Shown: positions 1 to 10,718, numbered from the stretch's first letter. The stretch: DNA of 64,000 nucleotides from Caulobacter sp. (GCA_028291055.1 JAQGIP010000032.1:124001-188000); one strand, 5' to 3'. Program-made: numbers and translations. Notes: generated by a model from the sequence alone, not told the origin.

Positions 1-1007
1 GCGTGGAAGTTGCCGCCGGAGAGGGCCTCGTCGGCCCCCCCCTCTTCCGAGGAGACGAAGATCAGGGGATTGTCGGACACCCCGTTGGCCTCGAAGGCCA
101 GGGTGGCCGCCGCCTGGCGCAGGATGTCGAGCGCGGCGCCCATCACCTGGGGCTGGCAGCGCAGGCAGTAGGGGTCTTGGACCCGGTCGTCATGGTCGGC
201 GTGACTGGCCCGGATGGCCGAACCGGCCATCAGCTCGCGCAGGGCGTCGGCGGCCTCGATCTGGCCGGGCTGGCGGCGCAGGACATGGATGCGGTGGTCG
301 AAGGGGGTGTCGGAGCCCTTGGCCGCCTCGGTGGACAGCGCCCCGGTGACCAGGGCCGAACGGAACAGGACCTCCGCCTCGAACAGGGCCGCCAGGGCGT
401 TGGCGGTGGAGAACTGGGTGCCATTCAGCAGCGCAAGGCCCTCCTTGGGGCCGAGGATGAGCGGCTCCAGACCCGCCTGGGCCAGCGCGTCGGCGGCGGC
501 CACGCGCGCCTCGCCGACGAACATCTCGCCGACGCCGATCATCGTGGCCGCCATATGGGCCAGCGGCGCCAGGTCGCCCGAGGCGCCCACCGATCCCTTG
601 GCCGGGATGACGGGGGTCAGGCCCTTGGCCAACAGGGCTTCCAGCAGGGCGATGGTAGCCGGCGCGACGCCGGAGGCGCCCTGGGCCAGGCTGGCCAGCT
701 TCAGCGCCAGCATCAGCCGCACGATGGGGACCGGCGATGGCTCGCCCACCCCGGCCGCGTGCGACAGCACGATATTGCGCTGCAGGGCCGCCAGGTCACA
801 GGCCTCGATGCGCACGCTGGCGAGCTTTCCGAACCCGGTATTGATTCCGTAGACCGGTTCGCCCCGGGCCAGGATGCGCGCCACCGCCGCCGCGCTTTCC
901 GCGATGGCCGGCCCGGCCTCGGGCGACAGCCGCACGGCGCCGCCGCGATAGATCGCCCGCCACTGCGCCAAACCGACCTCGCCGGGATGCAGCACCACCT
1001 GGTTCAT
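1..1007 (-). CDS. hutH: Histidine ammonia-lyase (HutH), C-terminal part beyond the left window edge
   Basis: Reverse-strand translation from ATG at 1007 ([23 protein letters not shown]...) contains the MIO-forming [14 protein letters not shown] motif and [12 protein letters not shown]. The ORF track shows only other frames because this ORF is open at the edge. Overlaps hutI by 4 bp. Confidence 0.95.
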   Translation of the reverse strand, partial: MNQVVLHPGEVGLAQWRAIYRGGAVRLSPEAGPAIAESAAAVARILARGEPVYGINTGFGKLASVRIEACDLAALQRNIVLSHAAGVGEPSPVPIVRLMLALKLASLAQGASGVAPATIALLEALLAKGLTPVIPAKGSVGASGDLAPLAHMAATMIGVGEMFVGEARVAAADALAQAGLEPLILGPKEGLALLNGTQFSTANALAALFEAEVLFRSALVTGALSTEAAKGSDTPFDHRIHVLRRQPGQIEAADALRELMAGSAIRASHADHDDRVQDPYCLRCQPQVMGAALDILRQAAATLAFEANGVSDNPLIFVSSEEGGADEALSGGNFH

Positions 1008-2200
1008 CCCAGTCCTCCGAAAACCCGGGCATGCAGCGGGTTGAAGCCCATGCGGTAGACCAGCTCGGCCGGCCGCTCGATATCCCAGATGGCCAGGTCG
1101 CAACGCTTGCCGGCCTCCAGCGTCCCGATCTCGGCCCCTAGTCCCAACGCCCGCGCCGCCTCACGCGTCACCCCGGCCAGGCATTCCTCCACGGTCATCC
1201 GAAACAGGGTCGCGGCCATGTTCATCGCCAGCAGCGGCGAGGTCAGGGGCGAGGTGCCCGGGTTGCAGTCGGTGGCCAGCGCCATCGGCACGCCCGCCGC
1301 GCGCAGGGCCGCGATCGGCGGGGCCTGGGTCTCGCGCACGAAATAGTAGGCGCCGGGCAGCAGGGTCGCCACCGTTCCGGCCCTGGCCATGGCGGCGACG
1401 CCGGCCTCGTCGAGGTGTTCCAGATGGTCGGCCGACAGCGCGCCGAACTCGGCGGCGAGGGCGGCGCCGTGCAGGTTGGAGAGCTGTTCGGCGTGGAGCT
1501 TGACCGGCAGGCCGTGGGCGCGGGCCCCCTCGAAGACGCGGCGGGTCTGGGCGGGGGTGAAGCCGATGCCTTCGCAAAACGCGTCGACCGCATCGGCCAG
1601 GCCCTCGGCGGCCACGGCCGGCATCATCTCGCGGCAGACCAGGTCGATATAGCCGTCGGGATCGCCGGCATATTCCGGCGGCAGGGCGTGGGCGCCCAGG
1701 AAGGTCGTACGGATCGTCACCGCCCGGCGTTGGCCAAGCTCACGGGCGGCGCGCAGGGATTTCAGCTCGTCCTCCAGCGACAGGCCGTAGCCGGACTTCA
1801 CCTCCACGGTGGTCACCCCCTCCGCGATCAGCGCGTCCAGGCGCGGTAGCGCCGAGGCGACCAGCGCCTCCTGGCTCGCCGCGCGCGTCGCGGCCATGGT
1901 CGAGACGATGCCGCCGCCGGCCCGGGCGATCTCCTCATAGGAAGCCCCCGCCAGCCGCAGCTCGAACTCCCGCGCCCGGTCTCCCGCGTGAATGAGGTGG
2001 GTGTGGGGATCGATCAGCCCGGGGGTGATCCAGCGGCCTTCGCAGTAAAGCGTCTCGCCGCCCTCGAAGCCCGGCGCCTCGCCCGCCGCGCCGGCGTAGA
2101 CGATCCGGCCGTCGCGCGCGGCGATGACCCCGTCCTCCACCAACCCCGCGCCGGCCATGGTCGCCAAGCGGGCGTTTCGCCAGATCCGGTCGCAGCGCAC
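1004..2200 (-). CDS. hutI: Imidazolonepropionase (HutI)
   Basis: ORF 1004..2368; probable GTG start near 2200 ([15 protein letters not shown]). Amidohydrolase motifs [35 protein letters not shown] and [10 protein letters not shown]. Confidence 0.93.
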   Translation of the reverse strand: MRCDRIWRNARLATMAGAGLVEDGVIAARDGRIVYAGAAGEAPGFEGGETLYCEGRWITPGLIDPHTHLIHAGDRAREFELRLAGASYEEIARAGGGIVSTMAATRAASQEALVASALPRLDALIAEGVTTVEVKSGYGLSLEDELKSLRAARELGQRRAVTIRTTFLGAHALPPEYAGDPDGYIDLVCREMMPAVAAEGLADAVDAFCEGIGFTPAQTRRVFEGARAHGLPVKLHAEQLSNLHGAALAAEFGALSADHLEHLDEAGVAAMARAGTVATLLPGAYYFVRETQAPPIAALRAAGVPMALATDCNPGTSPLTSPLLAMNMAATLFRMTVEECLAGVTREAARALGLGAEIGTLEAGKRCDLAIWDIERPAELVYRMGFNPLHARVFGGLG

Positions 2201-2246
2201 GGACTCTCCCTTTCGATGACGGGGAGAGTTGGCCAAGCCCGCGATA

Positions 2247-2258
2247 ATGTCTAGACAT
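2247..2258. promoter_or_regulatory. Candidate HutC operator (ATGTCTAGACAT) between hutI and hutF
   Basis: Perfect 12-bp palindrome in the divergent hutI/hutF intergenic region; matches the GTnTAnAC core typical of HutC-subfamily GntR regulators. hutC is in the same cluster. Confidence 0.7.
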
Positions 2259-2282
2259 AATGCCTCAGCTCGGGAGACGCCC

Positions 2283-3641
2283 ATGTCGTCGCTATGGTTC
2301 GAACGTACTCTGGTCGGCGAAACCTGGGCGGACCGGGTGCGGCTCACCCTCGACGGCGGCCTCATCACCGGGATCGTCGCGGGGGCTGACCCCGAACCGG
2401 AAGACGAGCGTCACGCCACCGCCATTCCCGGCCTCAGCAACGTCCACAGCCACGGCTTCCAGCGCGGCATGGCCGGCCTCACCGAATATGGCGGCGCGGC
2501 CCAGGACGATTTCTGGAGCTGGCGGGAGCTGATGTACCGCTTCCTCGACCACCTCGACCCGGACGACGTCGAGGCGATCACCGCCCAGGCCTATGTCGAG
2601 ATGCTGCAGACCGGCTTCACCCGGGTCGGCGAGTTCCACTATCTGCACCACGACCCGGCCGGCCACCCATATGGCGACCTGGGCGAGATGGCCGGGCGCA
2701 TCGCCGCCGCCGCCGCCGCCACGGGCATCGGCCTGACCCTGCTTCCGGTCCACTACGCCCACGGCGGCTTCGGCGGCGCCCCCGCCGCGCCGGGCCAGCG
2801 GCGGTTCCTGAACACGGTCGATGCGTTCGCCGCGCTCTACGACCGCAGCCGGGCGGCGATCGCCGCCCTGCCCGACGCCAATCTCGGTGTGGCCCCCCAC
2901 AGTCTGCGGGCGGTGACGCCTGATGAACTGCGCGATGTCGTTAGCCTGGAGCCTACCGGACCCATCCACATCCACGCCGCCGAACAGGTGCGCGAGGTCT
3001 CCGACTGCATCGCCTGGTCGGGACGCCGCCCCGTGCAGTGGCTGCTGGACGAGATGGCGCTCGACCAACGCTGGTGCCTGGTCCACGCGACCCACTTGGA
3101 CTCCTCCGAGGTCGAGCGGCTCGCCGCCAGCGGTGCGGTCGCCGGCCTCTGCCCGGTGACCGAAGCCAATCTCGGCGACGGCATCTTTCCCGCGCAGGCC
3201 TACCTCGCCGCGTCCGGCGCCATGGGCATCGGCACGGACTCCAACATCCTCATCGACCCCGCCCAGGAACTGCGGATGATCGAATATGCCCAGCGCCTCA
3301 CCCTGCGCGCCCGCAACGTCCTGGGCTCTGACCGACCATCGACCGGCGCAAGGCTCTTCGTGAAGGCCCTCACCGGCGGAGCCCAGGCCCTCGGCCAGGC
3401 GAGCCACGGCCTCAACATCGGGGCCAGCGCCGACATCGTCTCCCTGGCGGCCGATCACCCCTCGACCTTCGGACGGCAGGGCGACGCCCTCCTCGACAGC
3501 TGGATCTTCGCCGGAACGGCCGGGGTCGTGGACACCGTCTGGCGGCGCGGCGCGAAGGTCGTGGTCGAAGGCCGCCACCACCAGGCGGACGCCGTCGCGG
3601 CGCGCTATCGCCGGACCCTGCGCAAGTTGCTGGCCGCATGA
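2283..3641 (+). CDS. hutF: Formimidoylglutamate deiminase (HutF)
   Basis: [26 protein letters not shown]...; metal motif [27 protein letters not shown]. Within the hut cluster. Confidence 0.92.
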   Translation: MSSLWFERTLVGETWADRVRLTLDGGLITGIVAGADPEPEDERHATAIPGLSNVHSHGFQRGMAGLTEYGGAAQDDFWSWRELMYRFLDHLDPDDVEAITAQAYVEMLQTGFTRVGEFHYLHHDPAGHPYGDLGEMAGRIAAAAAATGIGLTLLPVHYAHGGFGGAPAAPGQRRFLNTVDAFAALYDRSRAAIAALPDANLGVAPHSLRAVTPDELRDVVSLEPTGPIHIHAAEQVREVSDCIAWSGRRPVQWLLDEMALDQRWCLVHATHLDSSEVERLAASGAVAGLCPVTEANLGDGIFPAQAYLAASGAMGIGTDSNILIDPAQELRMIEYAQRLTLRARNVLGSDRPSTGARLFVKALTGGAQALGQASHGLNIGASADIVSLAADHPSTFGRQGDALLDSWIFAGTAGVVDTVWRRGAKVVVEGRHHQADAVAARYRRTLRKLLAA

Positions 3642-4360
3642 TCTCCAAGCCCCCCGGCCTTGAGCGGCGCATCCGGGCCGAGCTTGAGGCGAAAATCCGC
3701 GCCGGAGACTGGCCCCCCGGTCACCGCCTTCCGACCGAAGCGGTGCTGATGGCCGACTACGGCTGCGCGCGCATGACCGTCCACAAGGCCATCCAGGGCC
3801 TGGTCGGCGAGGGCCTGGTGGTGCGCAACAAGAAGGCCGGCACGCTCGTCGCCAAGCCGCATGTGGTGACCGCCGTGCTCGAAATCCCCGACATCGCCGC
3901 CCTGATCACCGACCGGGGCGAGACCTACGCCTTCAAGCTGCTGTCGCGCGACATCGCCGATGCATCGCCGGACAACCCGGACGAGCGCGCCCTGGGCGCC
4001 GACGGCCGCCTGCTGATCCTCAAGGGCCTCCACATCGCCGACGGTGAGCCGTTCGCCTTCGAGCGCCGCATCCTCAACCTCGCCGCCACCCCCGAGGCCG
4101 AGGCCATCGATTTCAGCCACACGCCCCCCGGATCGTGGCTGCTCAACCACGTGCCCTGGTCGCAGGCCCGCCACCGGATCACCGCCGTCCCGGCCGACGC
4201 GTCCACCGCGCGGCTGCTGCATCTGCCGCCCCAGGCCGCTTGTCTCCAGGTCGAACGCTGGACCTGGCGCAACAGCCAGGGCGTCACCTTCGTGCGCCAG
4301 GTCTTCCCGGGCGACCGCTACGACCTCGTGGCGGAATTCTCCCCCTCGGCGGAGCCGTAG
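3638..4360 (+). CDS. hutC: Histidine utilisation repressor, GntR/HutC family
   Basis: GntR wHTH (IRAELEAKIRAGDWPPGHRLPTEAVLMADYGCARMTVHKAIQGLVGEGLV) plus UTRA-like effector domain; ATGA overlap with hutF. Confidence 0.9.
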   Translation: MISKPPGLERRIRAELEAKIRAGDWPPGHRLPTEAVLMADYGCARMTVHKAIQGLVGEGLVVRNKKAGTLVAKPHVVTAVLEIPDIAALITDRGETYAFKLLSRDIADASPDNPDERALGADGRLLILKGLHIADGEPFAFERRILNLAATPEAEAIDFSHTPPGSWLLNHVPWSQARHRITAVPADASTARLLHLPPQAACLQVERWTWRNSQGVTFVRQVFPGDRYDLVAEFSPSAEP

Positions 4361-4404
4361 GCGTGGCGGCCGCGGCTTGCTCAAGGCGATCGCGGCTCGT
4401 AGGA

Positions 4405-4418
4405 TGACAGCGCTGTCG
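4405..4418. promoter_or_regulatory. LacI-type operator copy 1 (TGACAGCGCTGTCG)
   Basis: Core GACAGCGCTGTC is a perfect palindrome; 14 bp before the ATG of the beta-helix protein. Confidence 0.65.
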
Positions 4419-4432
4419 CCACGGGATCGCCG

Positions 4433-6157
4433 ATGCTCCTCACACCGCTGCGACTGCTGTCGGTCCTCCTGCTTTCGGCGATCGCCGCGCAACCGACGCC
4501 CGTGACCATCGCCGCCCTGCCGCCCGCCGCCGTCGCGGGCCGCGGCGCCCACGTCCCCTTCACCGAATATGAGGCGGAAGCCGCCGCCACCAACGCCGAC
4601 ATCATCGGGCCCGAGCGCACCTTTACCACCCTGGCCGCGGAAGCCTCCGGCCGCCGCGCGGTGCGCCTGAGCCGACCCGGCCACTATGTCGAATTCGTCC
4701 TGGCCGCCCCCGCCGACGCCATCACCCTGCGCTACGCCCTGCCCGACAGCGCCGACGGCAGGGGGCTGGACAGCCGCATCGTCCTCTACGCCGAGGGCCG
4801 CCGGCTCGGCGCCCTGTCCCTCACCTCGCGCTACAGCTGGCAGTACGGCGCCTACCCCTTCACCAACACGCCCGCCGACGGCAAACCCCACCACGCCTAT
4901 GACGAGGCCCGGCTGCGACTGGACCGCGACCTGCCCGCCGGAACCCGCGTGCGGCTCGTGCTGGAAGACCCCGTCCCCTGGCTGGTCGTCGACGTCGCCG
5001 ACTTCGAGCGCGTCGGTCCGCCCCTGATGCCGCCGCCGAACGCCCTGTCCATCCTCGCCTTCGGCGCCGACCCCACCGGCCGCAAGGACAGCGCCGGCGC
5101 CATCGACGCCGCCATCGCGGCGGGCCGCCGCGCGCACCGCCCGGTCTGGATCGACCCGGGCCGCTATCGGGTCACGCGCCACATCGTCGTCGACCAGGTC
5201 ACCCTGGCCGGGGCCGGCCCCTGGTATTCCGTGCTGCAGGGCGACGGCGTCGGCCTCTATGGCCGCAAGGCGCCCCACGGCAGCCACGACGTCCACCTGC
5301 GCGACTTCGCCATCCTCGGCGAGGTGCGCCGCCGCATCGACAAGCAGCAGACCGCCGGCGTCGGCGGGGCCATGAGCCGCTCCACCCTCACCAACCTGTG
5401 GATCCAGCATACCAAGGTGGGCGTGTGGTTCGACGGCCCGATGTCGGACATCACCATCACCGGCCTGCGCGTCCTCGATCAGGCCGCCGACGGCCTCAAC
5501 TTCCACCGCGGCGTCACCGACGCTCTTGTCGAAGATAGTTTCGTGCGCAACTCCGGCGACGACGGCCTGGCCGCCTGGTCGCACCATGCCGAGAACGCCC
5601 GCATCGTCTTCCGCCACAACACGGTGATCGCGCCCATCCTGGCCAACGGCATCGCCCTCTACGGCGGGCGCGATCTCACCGTCGAGGGCAACTTGGTGGC
5701 CGACACCGTGACCGAGGGCGGCGGCTATCACCTGGGCGCGCGCTTCTCGGCCACCCCCTTCGCGGGCCGGATCACCTTCCTCCACAACACCGCCGTGCGC
5801 GCCGGCGTCCTGGACCCCAACTGGCGCGTCGGCATCGGCGCCTTGTGGATCTACGCCCTCGACCGCCCCATCACCGGCGCCGACATCCGCATCGAGGACA
5901 TGGTCCTGATCGACAGTTCCTACGAGGCGATCCAGGTCATCGGCCGGCCGATCACCGGCCTGGCCTTCCGCCACATCCGCATCGAGAACGCCGGCTCCTA
6001 CGCCCTGCAGCTGCAGGCCCCCGGCGCGGCCAGTTTCGACGATGTGGTGGCCGCGGGCCTGGGCCTCGGCGGCGTCCACGACTGCGGCTCGGGCTTCACG
6101 CTCACGCGCGGGGTGGGAAACACCGGCTGGGACACCACCCTGTGCCCGGCGCCCTGA
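4433..6157 (+). CDS. Secreted right-handed beta-helix protein, mycodextranase/GH87-like
   Basis: N-terminal signal peptide; EYEAEAA... carbohydrate-binding-like domain; pectate-lyase-like repeats (ALSILAFGADPTGRKDSAGAIDAAIAAGR, DGLNFHRGVTDALVEDSFVRNSGDDGLAAWSH). Confidence 0.65.
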   Translation: MLLTPLRLLSVLLLSAIAAQPTPVTIAALPPAAVAGRGAHVPFTEYEAEAAATNADIIGPERTFTTLAAEASGRRAVRLSRPGHYVEFVLAAPADAITLRYALPDSADGRGLDSRIVLYAEGRRLGALSLTSRYSWQYGAYPFTNTPADGKPHHAYDEARLRLDRDLPAGTRVRLVLEDPVPWLVVDVADFERVGPPLMPPPNALSILAFGADPTGRKDSAGAIDAAIAAGRRAHRPVWIDPGRYRVTRHIVVDQVTLAGAGPWYSVLQGDGVGLYGRKAPHGSHDVHLRDFAILGEVRRRIDKQQTAGVGGAMSRSTLTNLWIQHTKVGVWFDGPMSDITITGLRVLDQAADGLNFHRGVTDALVEDSFVRNSGDDGLAAWSHHAENARIVFRHNTVIAPILANGIALYGGRDLTVEGNLVADTVTEGGGYHLGARFSATPFAGRITFLHNTAVRAGVLDPNWRVGIGALWIYALDRPITGADIRIEDMVLIDSSYEAIQVIGRPITGLAFRHIRIENAGSYALQLQAPGAASFDDVVAAGLGLGGVHDCGSGFTLTRGVGNTGWDTTLCPAP

Positions 6158-7675
6158 TCAGGCCGGCGCCGTCGCCGACGCGCAGTTTCGCTCGATGAAG
6201 TCCTGGTGCGTCGGCATCCCCCGCACCCGCTCGACGATGCCGCCCCGGATCGCCGACAGCCGCAGCTTCAGCTCATCCTCGGCCACAACATCCGCCATCG
6301 GGTGATAGTCATCCGGCATGATCCCCTGGCCATAGAGGATGGCGAACCAGTTCACCTCCTTGAACAGCTCATGGTTCTCCACGAACACCTCGCCGCGCGA
6401 CTTAAACAGCTCCAGCCGGTCGGCCAGGCTGTCGGGCACGCTCATGTTCTTGCAATAGGCCCAGAACGGCGTGTCCTCCCGCTCGGTCACCTTGTAGTGG
6501 GCGATGATGAAGTCGCGGATCGAGGCATAGTCCTGGCTCATCTCCCTGTTGAACCGCGCCACCATCAGCGGATCGACGCCGTTCTTCGGGAACATGGCCA
6601 GCAGCTTGGAAATCCCCACCTGGACCATGTGGATGCTGGTCGATTCCAACGGCTCCAGGAACCCGCTCGACAACCCCAGCGCCAGGCAGTTCTTCACCCA
6701 CGAGGCTTTGCGCTGCCCGGTCACGAACTTCAGGATGCGCGGATCCGCCAGCGCCGCCCCATCCAGCCGCTGGGTCAGCAGGGTGGCCGCCTCATCCTCG
6801 CCGATGAAGTCGTTGCAGAAGACATAGCCGTTGCCCGTGCGGTTCTGCAGCGCGATGCGCCACTGCCACCCTGCCTCGCGCGCTGTCGAGCGGGTCAGCG
6901 GAACCGGCTCCTCCACCCGCGCGCACGGCATGGCCGCGGCCCGGTTGACCGGCAGCCACCGGCTCCAGTCGTCATAACCGGCGTGCAGCGTCTCCTCGAT
7001 CAGCAGCCCCCGGAAGCCGGAGCAGTCGATGAAGAAGTCGCCGCGCACCTCGCGCCCGTCCTTCAGGGTCACCGAGGTGATGAAGCCGCTCTGCGGATCC
7101 TGCGCCACCGACGTCACCTGCCCCTCGGTGCGCACCACGCCGCGCTTCTCGGCATAGCGGCGCAGGTAGGCGCCGTAGAGGCTGGCGTCGAAATGGAAGG
7201 CATAGTTGATCTTCGGCAGGTTGGCCGGCTTGGCCTCCGGCGTGCGCATGAACCTGCCCGCCAGCGCCGCCTGCGCCTCCGCTGAAAACTTCAGATTGTC
7301 CGGGTCGCCGCCCGCCTTCACCCAGCGCAGCCAATAGTGGGAGAAGTTGATGCCCCCCGCATCCACCCCCATCAGCCCGAACGGGTGCAGATAGCGGTGG
7401 CCGATCCGCCCCCAGTCGCGGAACTCGATACCCAGCTTGAAGGTGGCGTTGGTCTCGCGCACGAACTCGTTCTCGTCGATCCCCAGCACCGAATTGAACA
7501 GCTGGATGATCGGGATGGTCGCCTCCCCCACCCCCACCGTGCCGATCATGTCGGACTCGATCAGGGTGATCGAATAGCGCTGCGTGCCCATCACCTTCGA
7601 CAGCGCCGCCGCCGCCATCCACCCGGCGGTGCCCCCGCCGACGATGACGATGTTCCTGATCACCGGACCGGCCAT
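6158..7675 (-). CDS. Flavin-dependent tryptophan-halogenase family protein (copy 1)
   Basis: FAD motif IVGGGTAGWMAAAAL; NATFKLGIEFRDWG (Lys retained); GWQWRIALQNRTGNGYVF; SGFLEPLESTSIHMVQ. Confidence 0.88.
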   Translation of the reverse strand: MAGPVIRNIVIVGGGTAGWMAAAALSKVMGTQRYSITLIESDMIGTVGVGEATIPIIQLFNSVLGIDENEFVRETNATFKLGIEFRDWGRIGHRYLHPFGLMGVDAGGINFSHYWLRWVKAGGDPDNLKFSAEAQAALAGRFMRTPEAKPANLPKINYAFHFDASLYGAYLRRYAEKRGVVRTEGQVTSVAQDPQSGFITSVTLKDGREVRGDFFIDCSGFRGLLIEETLHAGYDDWSRWLPVNRAAAMPCARVEEPVPLTRSTAREAGWQWRIALQNRTGNGYVFCNDFIGEDEAATLLTQRLDGAALADPRILKFVTGQRKASWVKNCLALGLSSGFLEPLESTSIHMVQVGISKLLAMFPKNGVDPLMVARFNREMSQDYASIRDFIIAHYKVTEREDTPFWAYCKNMSVPDSLADRLELFKSRGEVFVENHELFKEVNWFAILYGQGIMPDDYHPMADVVAEDELKLRLSAIRGGIVERVRGMPTHQDFIERNCASATAPA

Positions 7676-9180
7676 CAGTAGAGGGCGTTGGTGCGCGGCT
7701 GGGCGGGGCGCAGTTGGCTTTCCAGCGCCGGCATGGCCTTCACCTCCTGCGCGATGAAGCTCAGCATCCGCTTCAGCTGCATCACCTGGTCGTCGTGGGC
7801 CAGCATGTCGACCAGCGGGTCATAGGCCCGGGGCATCAGCCCGTGACCGATGAAGATCGAGGCCCAGTTCGAGGCCTGGAAGGCCTCGTCGTCATAGAGG
7901 GCGACCGCGCCGCGCGCCGAAAACAGCTGCATCTTGTAGTCCAGCGTCGGCGGCAGGCTCATCTCGCGCGCCCGGTCCCAGAAGGGCTCGTCGCGCCGCT
8001 GGTTCAGCCGGTAGTGGGCGATCTGGAAGTCGCGGATATTCTCGGCATGGCGCGCCAGGCCGGCGTTATAGACCCCCGCCTCCAGCATATGGTCCGCATC
8101 CACGGGGAAGAAGGAGATCAGGTGCGACAGCCCCGTCTGCACGATGTGCAGGCTGACTGCATCCAGCGGCTCCAGCGCCACCGCCGTCTCGCCGATGGCC
8201 ACGCAGTTGCCGATCCAGGGCCGGGGCCGATAGCCGGGCGCCAGCGCCGAGGCCACCGCCTCGCCCTGCAGCCGCATGCCGGTCAGCACCGGCAGGGTGT
8301 TCAGCATCTCCCCGTCCGACAACTTGCCGCTGTCGTAACAGGCGACGATGGCGGTGCGGTCCTGCAGCGGATAGAGGCCGATCCAACCGGCCTGGAAGGC
8401 GGCGATCTGCGCATAGGCCGGCAGCGGGTCCAGCCGCTGGCCCGACGCCGTCAACATCCGGTCGCAGGCCAGCCACCGGCTCCAGCTTTCGAAGCCGTCG
8501 CCGGGCATATGGCGCATCAGCACCGCCTCGGCTCCTGACGCATCGACGAACAGGTCGGCCTCGACGGTGCGCCCGTCCGCCAGGGTGATCGAGGTGATCC
8601 GCTCGCCCTCGACCTTCACCGCCCCCACGCCGCCGGCCATCACCGTGACCCCGGCCCGCAACGCCCGTTGCTTGATCATCGCCACATAGGCCACGGCGTC
8701 GAACTGATAGCCATGCGCCGGCCGCGAGAAGCTGTCGGAGACGTCGGCGTCCAGCTCGATACGCCCCTGCTTGGCCATGGTCGCGCCCAGGGAAAAGTCG
8801 TCGAAGGCGATGGCCAGGCCTTCGCCGCGCGCCTTCACCCAATATTGCAGCAGGCTGACGTTGTTGAGCCCGATCGGCTGGGTGTCATAGGCGTGCACGA
8901 AGGGCGCGCTGCCCCCCGACCAGTTGGCGAACCGCTGGCCCAGGCAATAGACGCCCGCGCAGGCCGCCACCGCCTCGCGCTCGTCCACGCCCAGCAGCCC
9001 GTGCAGGCCGCCCAGGGTCGGCAGGCTCGGATAGACGTCCACCGGCGACAGCATCGAGGGCAGTTCGACCACCGTCACCGCCACCCCCGTGCGCCCGAAG
9101 GCGTAGCGCAGCCCGAAGGCCGTCAACCAGGCCGCCGCGTCGCGGCCCACCACCACCACCGTGTTCACCGGCCGGCTCAC
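7675..9180 (-). CDS. Divergent tryptophan-halogenase family protein (copy 2, altered motifs)
   Basis: Homologous to its neighbours across its length (LEPLDAVSLHIVQTGLSHLISFFP, IAHYRLNQRRDEPFW), but the FAD, Lys and WxWxIP motifs are degenerate. Overlaps both flanking genes. Confidence 0.82.
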   Translation of the reverse strand: MSRPVNTVVVVGRDAAAWLTAFGLRYAFGRTGVAVTVVELPSMLSPVDVYPSLPTLGGLHGLLGVDEREAVAACAGVYCLGQRFANWSGGSAPFVHAYDTQPIGLNNVSLLQYWVKARGEGLAIAFDDFSLGATMAKQGRIELDADVSDSFSRPAHGYQFDAVAYVAMIKQRALRAGVTVMAGGVGAVKVEGERITSITLADGRTVEADLFVDASGAEAVLMRHMPGDGFESWSRWLACDRMLTASGQRLDPLPAYAQIAAFQAGWIGLYPLQDRTAIVACYDSGKLSDGEMLNTLPVLTGMRLQGEAVASALAPGYRPRPWIGNCVAIGETAVALEPLDAVSLHIVQTGLSHLISFFPVDADHMLEAGVYNAGLARHAENIRDFQIAHYRLNQRRDEPFWDRAREMSLPPTLDYKMQLFSARGAVALYDDEAFQASNWASIFIGHGLMPRAYDPLVDMLAHDDQVMQLKRMLSFIAQEVKAMPALESQLRPAQPRTNALY

Positions 9181-10718
9181 GCGCCCACCTCCACGCGGGC
9201 CGGCGGCGCCGTCACGGCGCTGGGCGAAGGGCAGTAGTCGCGCACGAAGTCGTCGTGGCTGGGCATGGCGTCCACGCGGGTCTGGATACGCCCGCGCAGT
9301 TCCTCCATCCGCCCGATCAGGTCGGTGAACTCCATATTGTCGGCCAGCCGCTCATAGCCGTCCGGCACGACCCCCTGCCCGACCAGCACCGCCAGCCAGC
9401 TGGACGGCGCGAACAGGCCGTCCTTGTAGGCTTCGATGTGGCCGCGATGCTTGAAAATCTTCAGCTTGTGCTTGAGGCTGTCGGGCACCTCCATGTTGCG
9501 GGTGTAGCGCCAGAGCTCGGAATCATCGCGGCTGTTGGCGTGGTAGTGCAGGATCAGGAAGTCGCGCACCCGGTCGTATTCGACGTCCACCAGCCGGTTG
9601 AATTCGGCGGCCAGAACCGGGTCGAACGGAACGCGCGGAAACAGCCGGATCAGGTTCATCACCGCCACCTGCACCAGATAGATGCTGGTGGACTCCAGCG
9701 GCTCCAGGAAGCCGCTGGCCAGGCCGATGCCGATACAGTTCTTGAACCAGCTGTGCGTGCGCCGTCCGGCCTTGAAGCGCAGCATGCGCGGATCGGCCTG
9801 GGCCTTGCCGTCCAGGTTGGCCAGCAGGGTGGCGTGGGCCTCGTCCTCGCTGATGAAGCTTGAGGAGAAGCAGTAGCCGTTGCCCGTGCGGTGCTGCAGC
9901 GGGATGCGCCACTGCCAGCCGCCCTCGCGCGCCGTGGAGCGGGTATAGGGGTGGAAGTCCTCCGAGCGTTCGCAGGGCACGGCCCAGGCCCGGTCGCAGG
10001 GCAGCCATTTGCTCCAGTCCTCGAACGGAACCTCCAGCGTCTGGCCCATCAGCAGCGAGCGGAAGCCCGAGCAGTCGATGAACAGGTCGCCGGCGACGAC
10101 CTCCCCGGACTTCAGCGTCACCGAGGCGACGTTGCCGCTCTCGCCGTCCCGCGTCACGTCCACCACCATGCCTTCGGTGCGCACCACCCCGCGCGCCTCG
10201 GCGAAGCCGCGCAGGTATTTGGAATAGAGGTGGGCGTCGAACTGGTAGGCGTAGCTATAGGTGGCGTTGATGACCTTGGGGTCCTTGGCCGGGAACTCGA
10301 AGCGGTTGGTCCGGCAGGCCACGATCGGATAGCTGAAATCGTCCAGGTCGAAGGCGTGGCCGTTCTGGCGCGCCTTCACCCAGTGATGGTGGAAGGCCAC
10401 CCCCGACAGCGGCTGGCCGTGCTTGCCGAAGGGGTGGTTGTAGCGGCTGCCCTTGAAGCCCCAGTCGCGGAAGTCGATGCCCAGTTTGAAGGTGGCGTTG
10501 GAGGCCGCCATCATCTCCGGCTCGATGATGCCGATGGCCTCGTTGAAGTCGCGCATCTGCGGCAGCGTGGCCTCGCCCACGCCGACGATGCCGATCTCGT
10601 CGGATTCGATCAGCCGCACGCGGCAGATATTGGGCTTCAGCACGCCCACCAGGGCGGCGGCGCTCATCCAGCCGGAGGTGCCCCCTCCCACGATGACGAC
10701 GTCCAGCGGCTTGGCCAT
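9177..10718 (-). CDS. Flavin-dependent tryptophan-halogenase family protein (copy 3)
   Basis: IVGGGTSGWMSAAAL; NATFKLGIDFRDWG; GWQWRIPLQHRTGNGYCF (intact WxWxIP); SGFLEPLESTSIYLVQ. Confidence 0.9.
   Translation of the reverse strand: MAKPLDVVIVGGGTSGWMSAAALVGVLKPNICRVRLIESDEIGIVGVGEATLPQMRDFNEAIGIIEPEMMAASNATFKLGIDFRDWGFKGSRYNHPFGKHGQPLSGVAFHHHWVKARQNGHAFDLDDFSYPIVACRTNRFEFPAKDPKVINATYSYAYQFDAHLYSKYLRGFAEARGVVRTEGMVVDVTRDGESGNVASVTLKSGEVVAGDLFIDCSGFRSLLMGQTLEVPFEDWSKWLPCDRAWAVPCERSEDFHPYTRSTAREGGWQWRIPLQHRTGNGYCFSSSFISEDEAHATLLANLDGKAQADPRMLRFKAGRRTHSWFKNCIGIGLASGFLEPLESTSIYLVQVAVMNLIRLFPRVPFDPVLAAEFNRLVDVEYDRVRDFLILHYHANSRDDSELWRYTRNMEVPDSLKHKLKIFKHRGHIEAYKDGLFAPSSWLAVLVGQGVVPDGYERLADNMEFTDLIGRMEELRGRIQTRVDAMPSHDDFVRDYCPSPSAVTAPPARVEVGA

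Noticed and set aside
3605-6079. 824-aa minus-strand ORF opposite hutC and the GH87-like gene
   Set aside because: Antisense shadow ORF in high-GC DNA: low-complexity composition (G/A/D/V/R-rich), no recognisable domain, overlaps two well-supported plus-strand genes.
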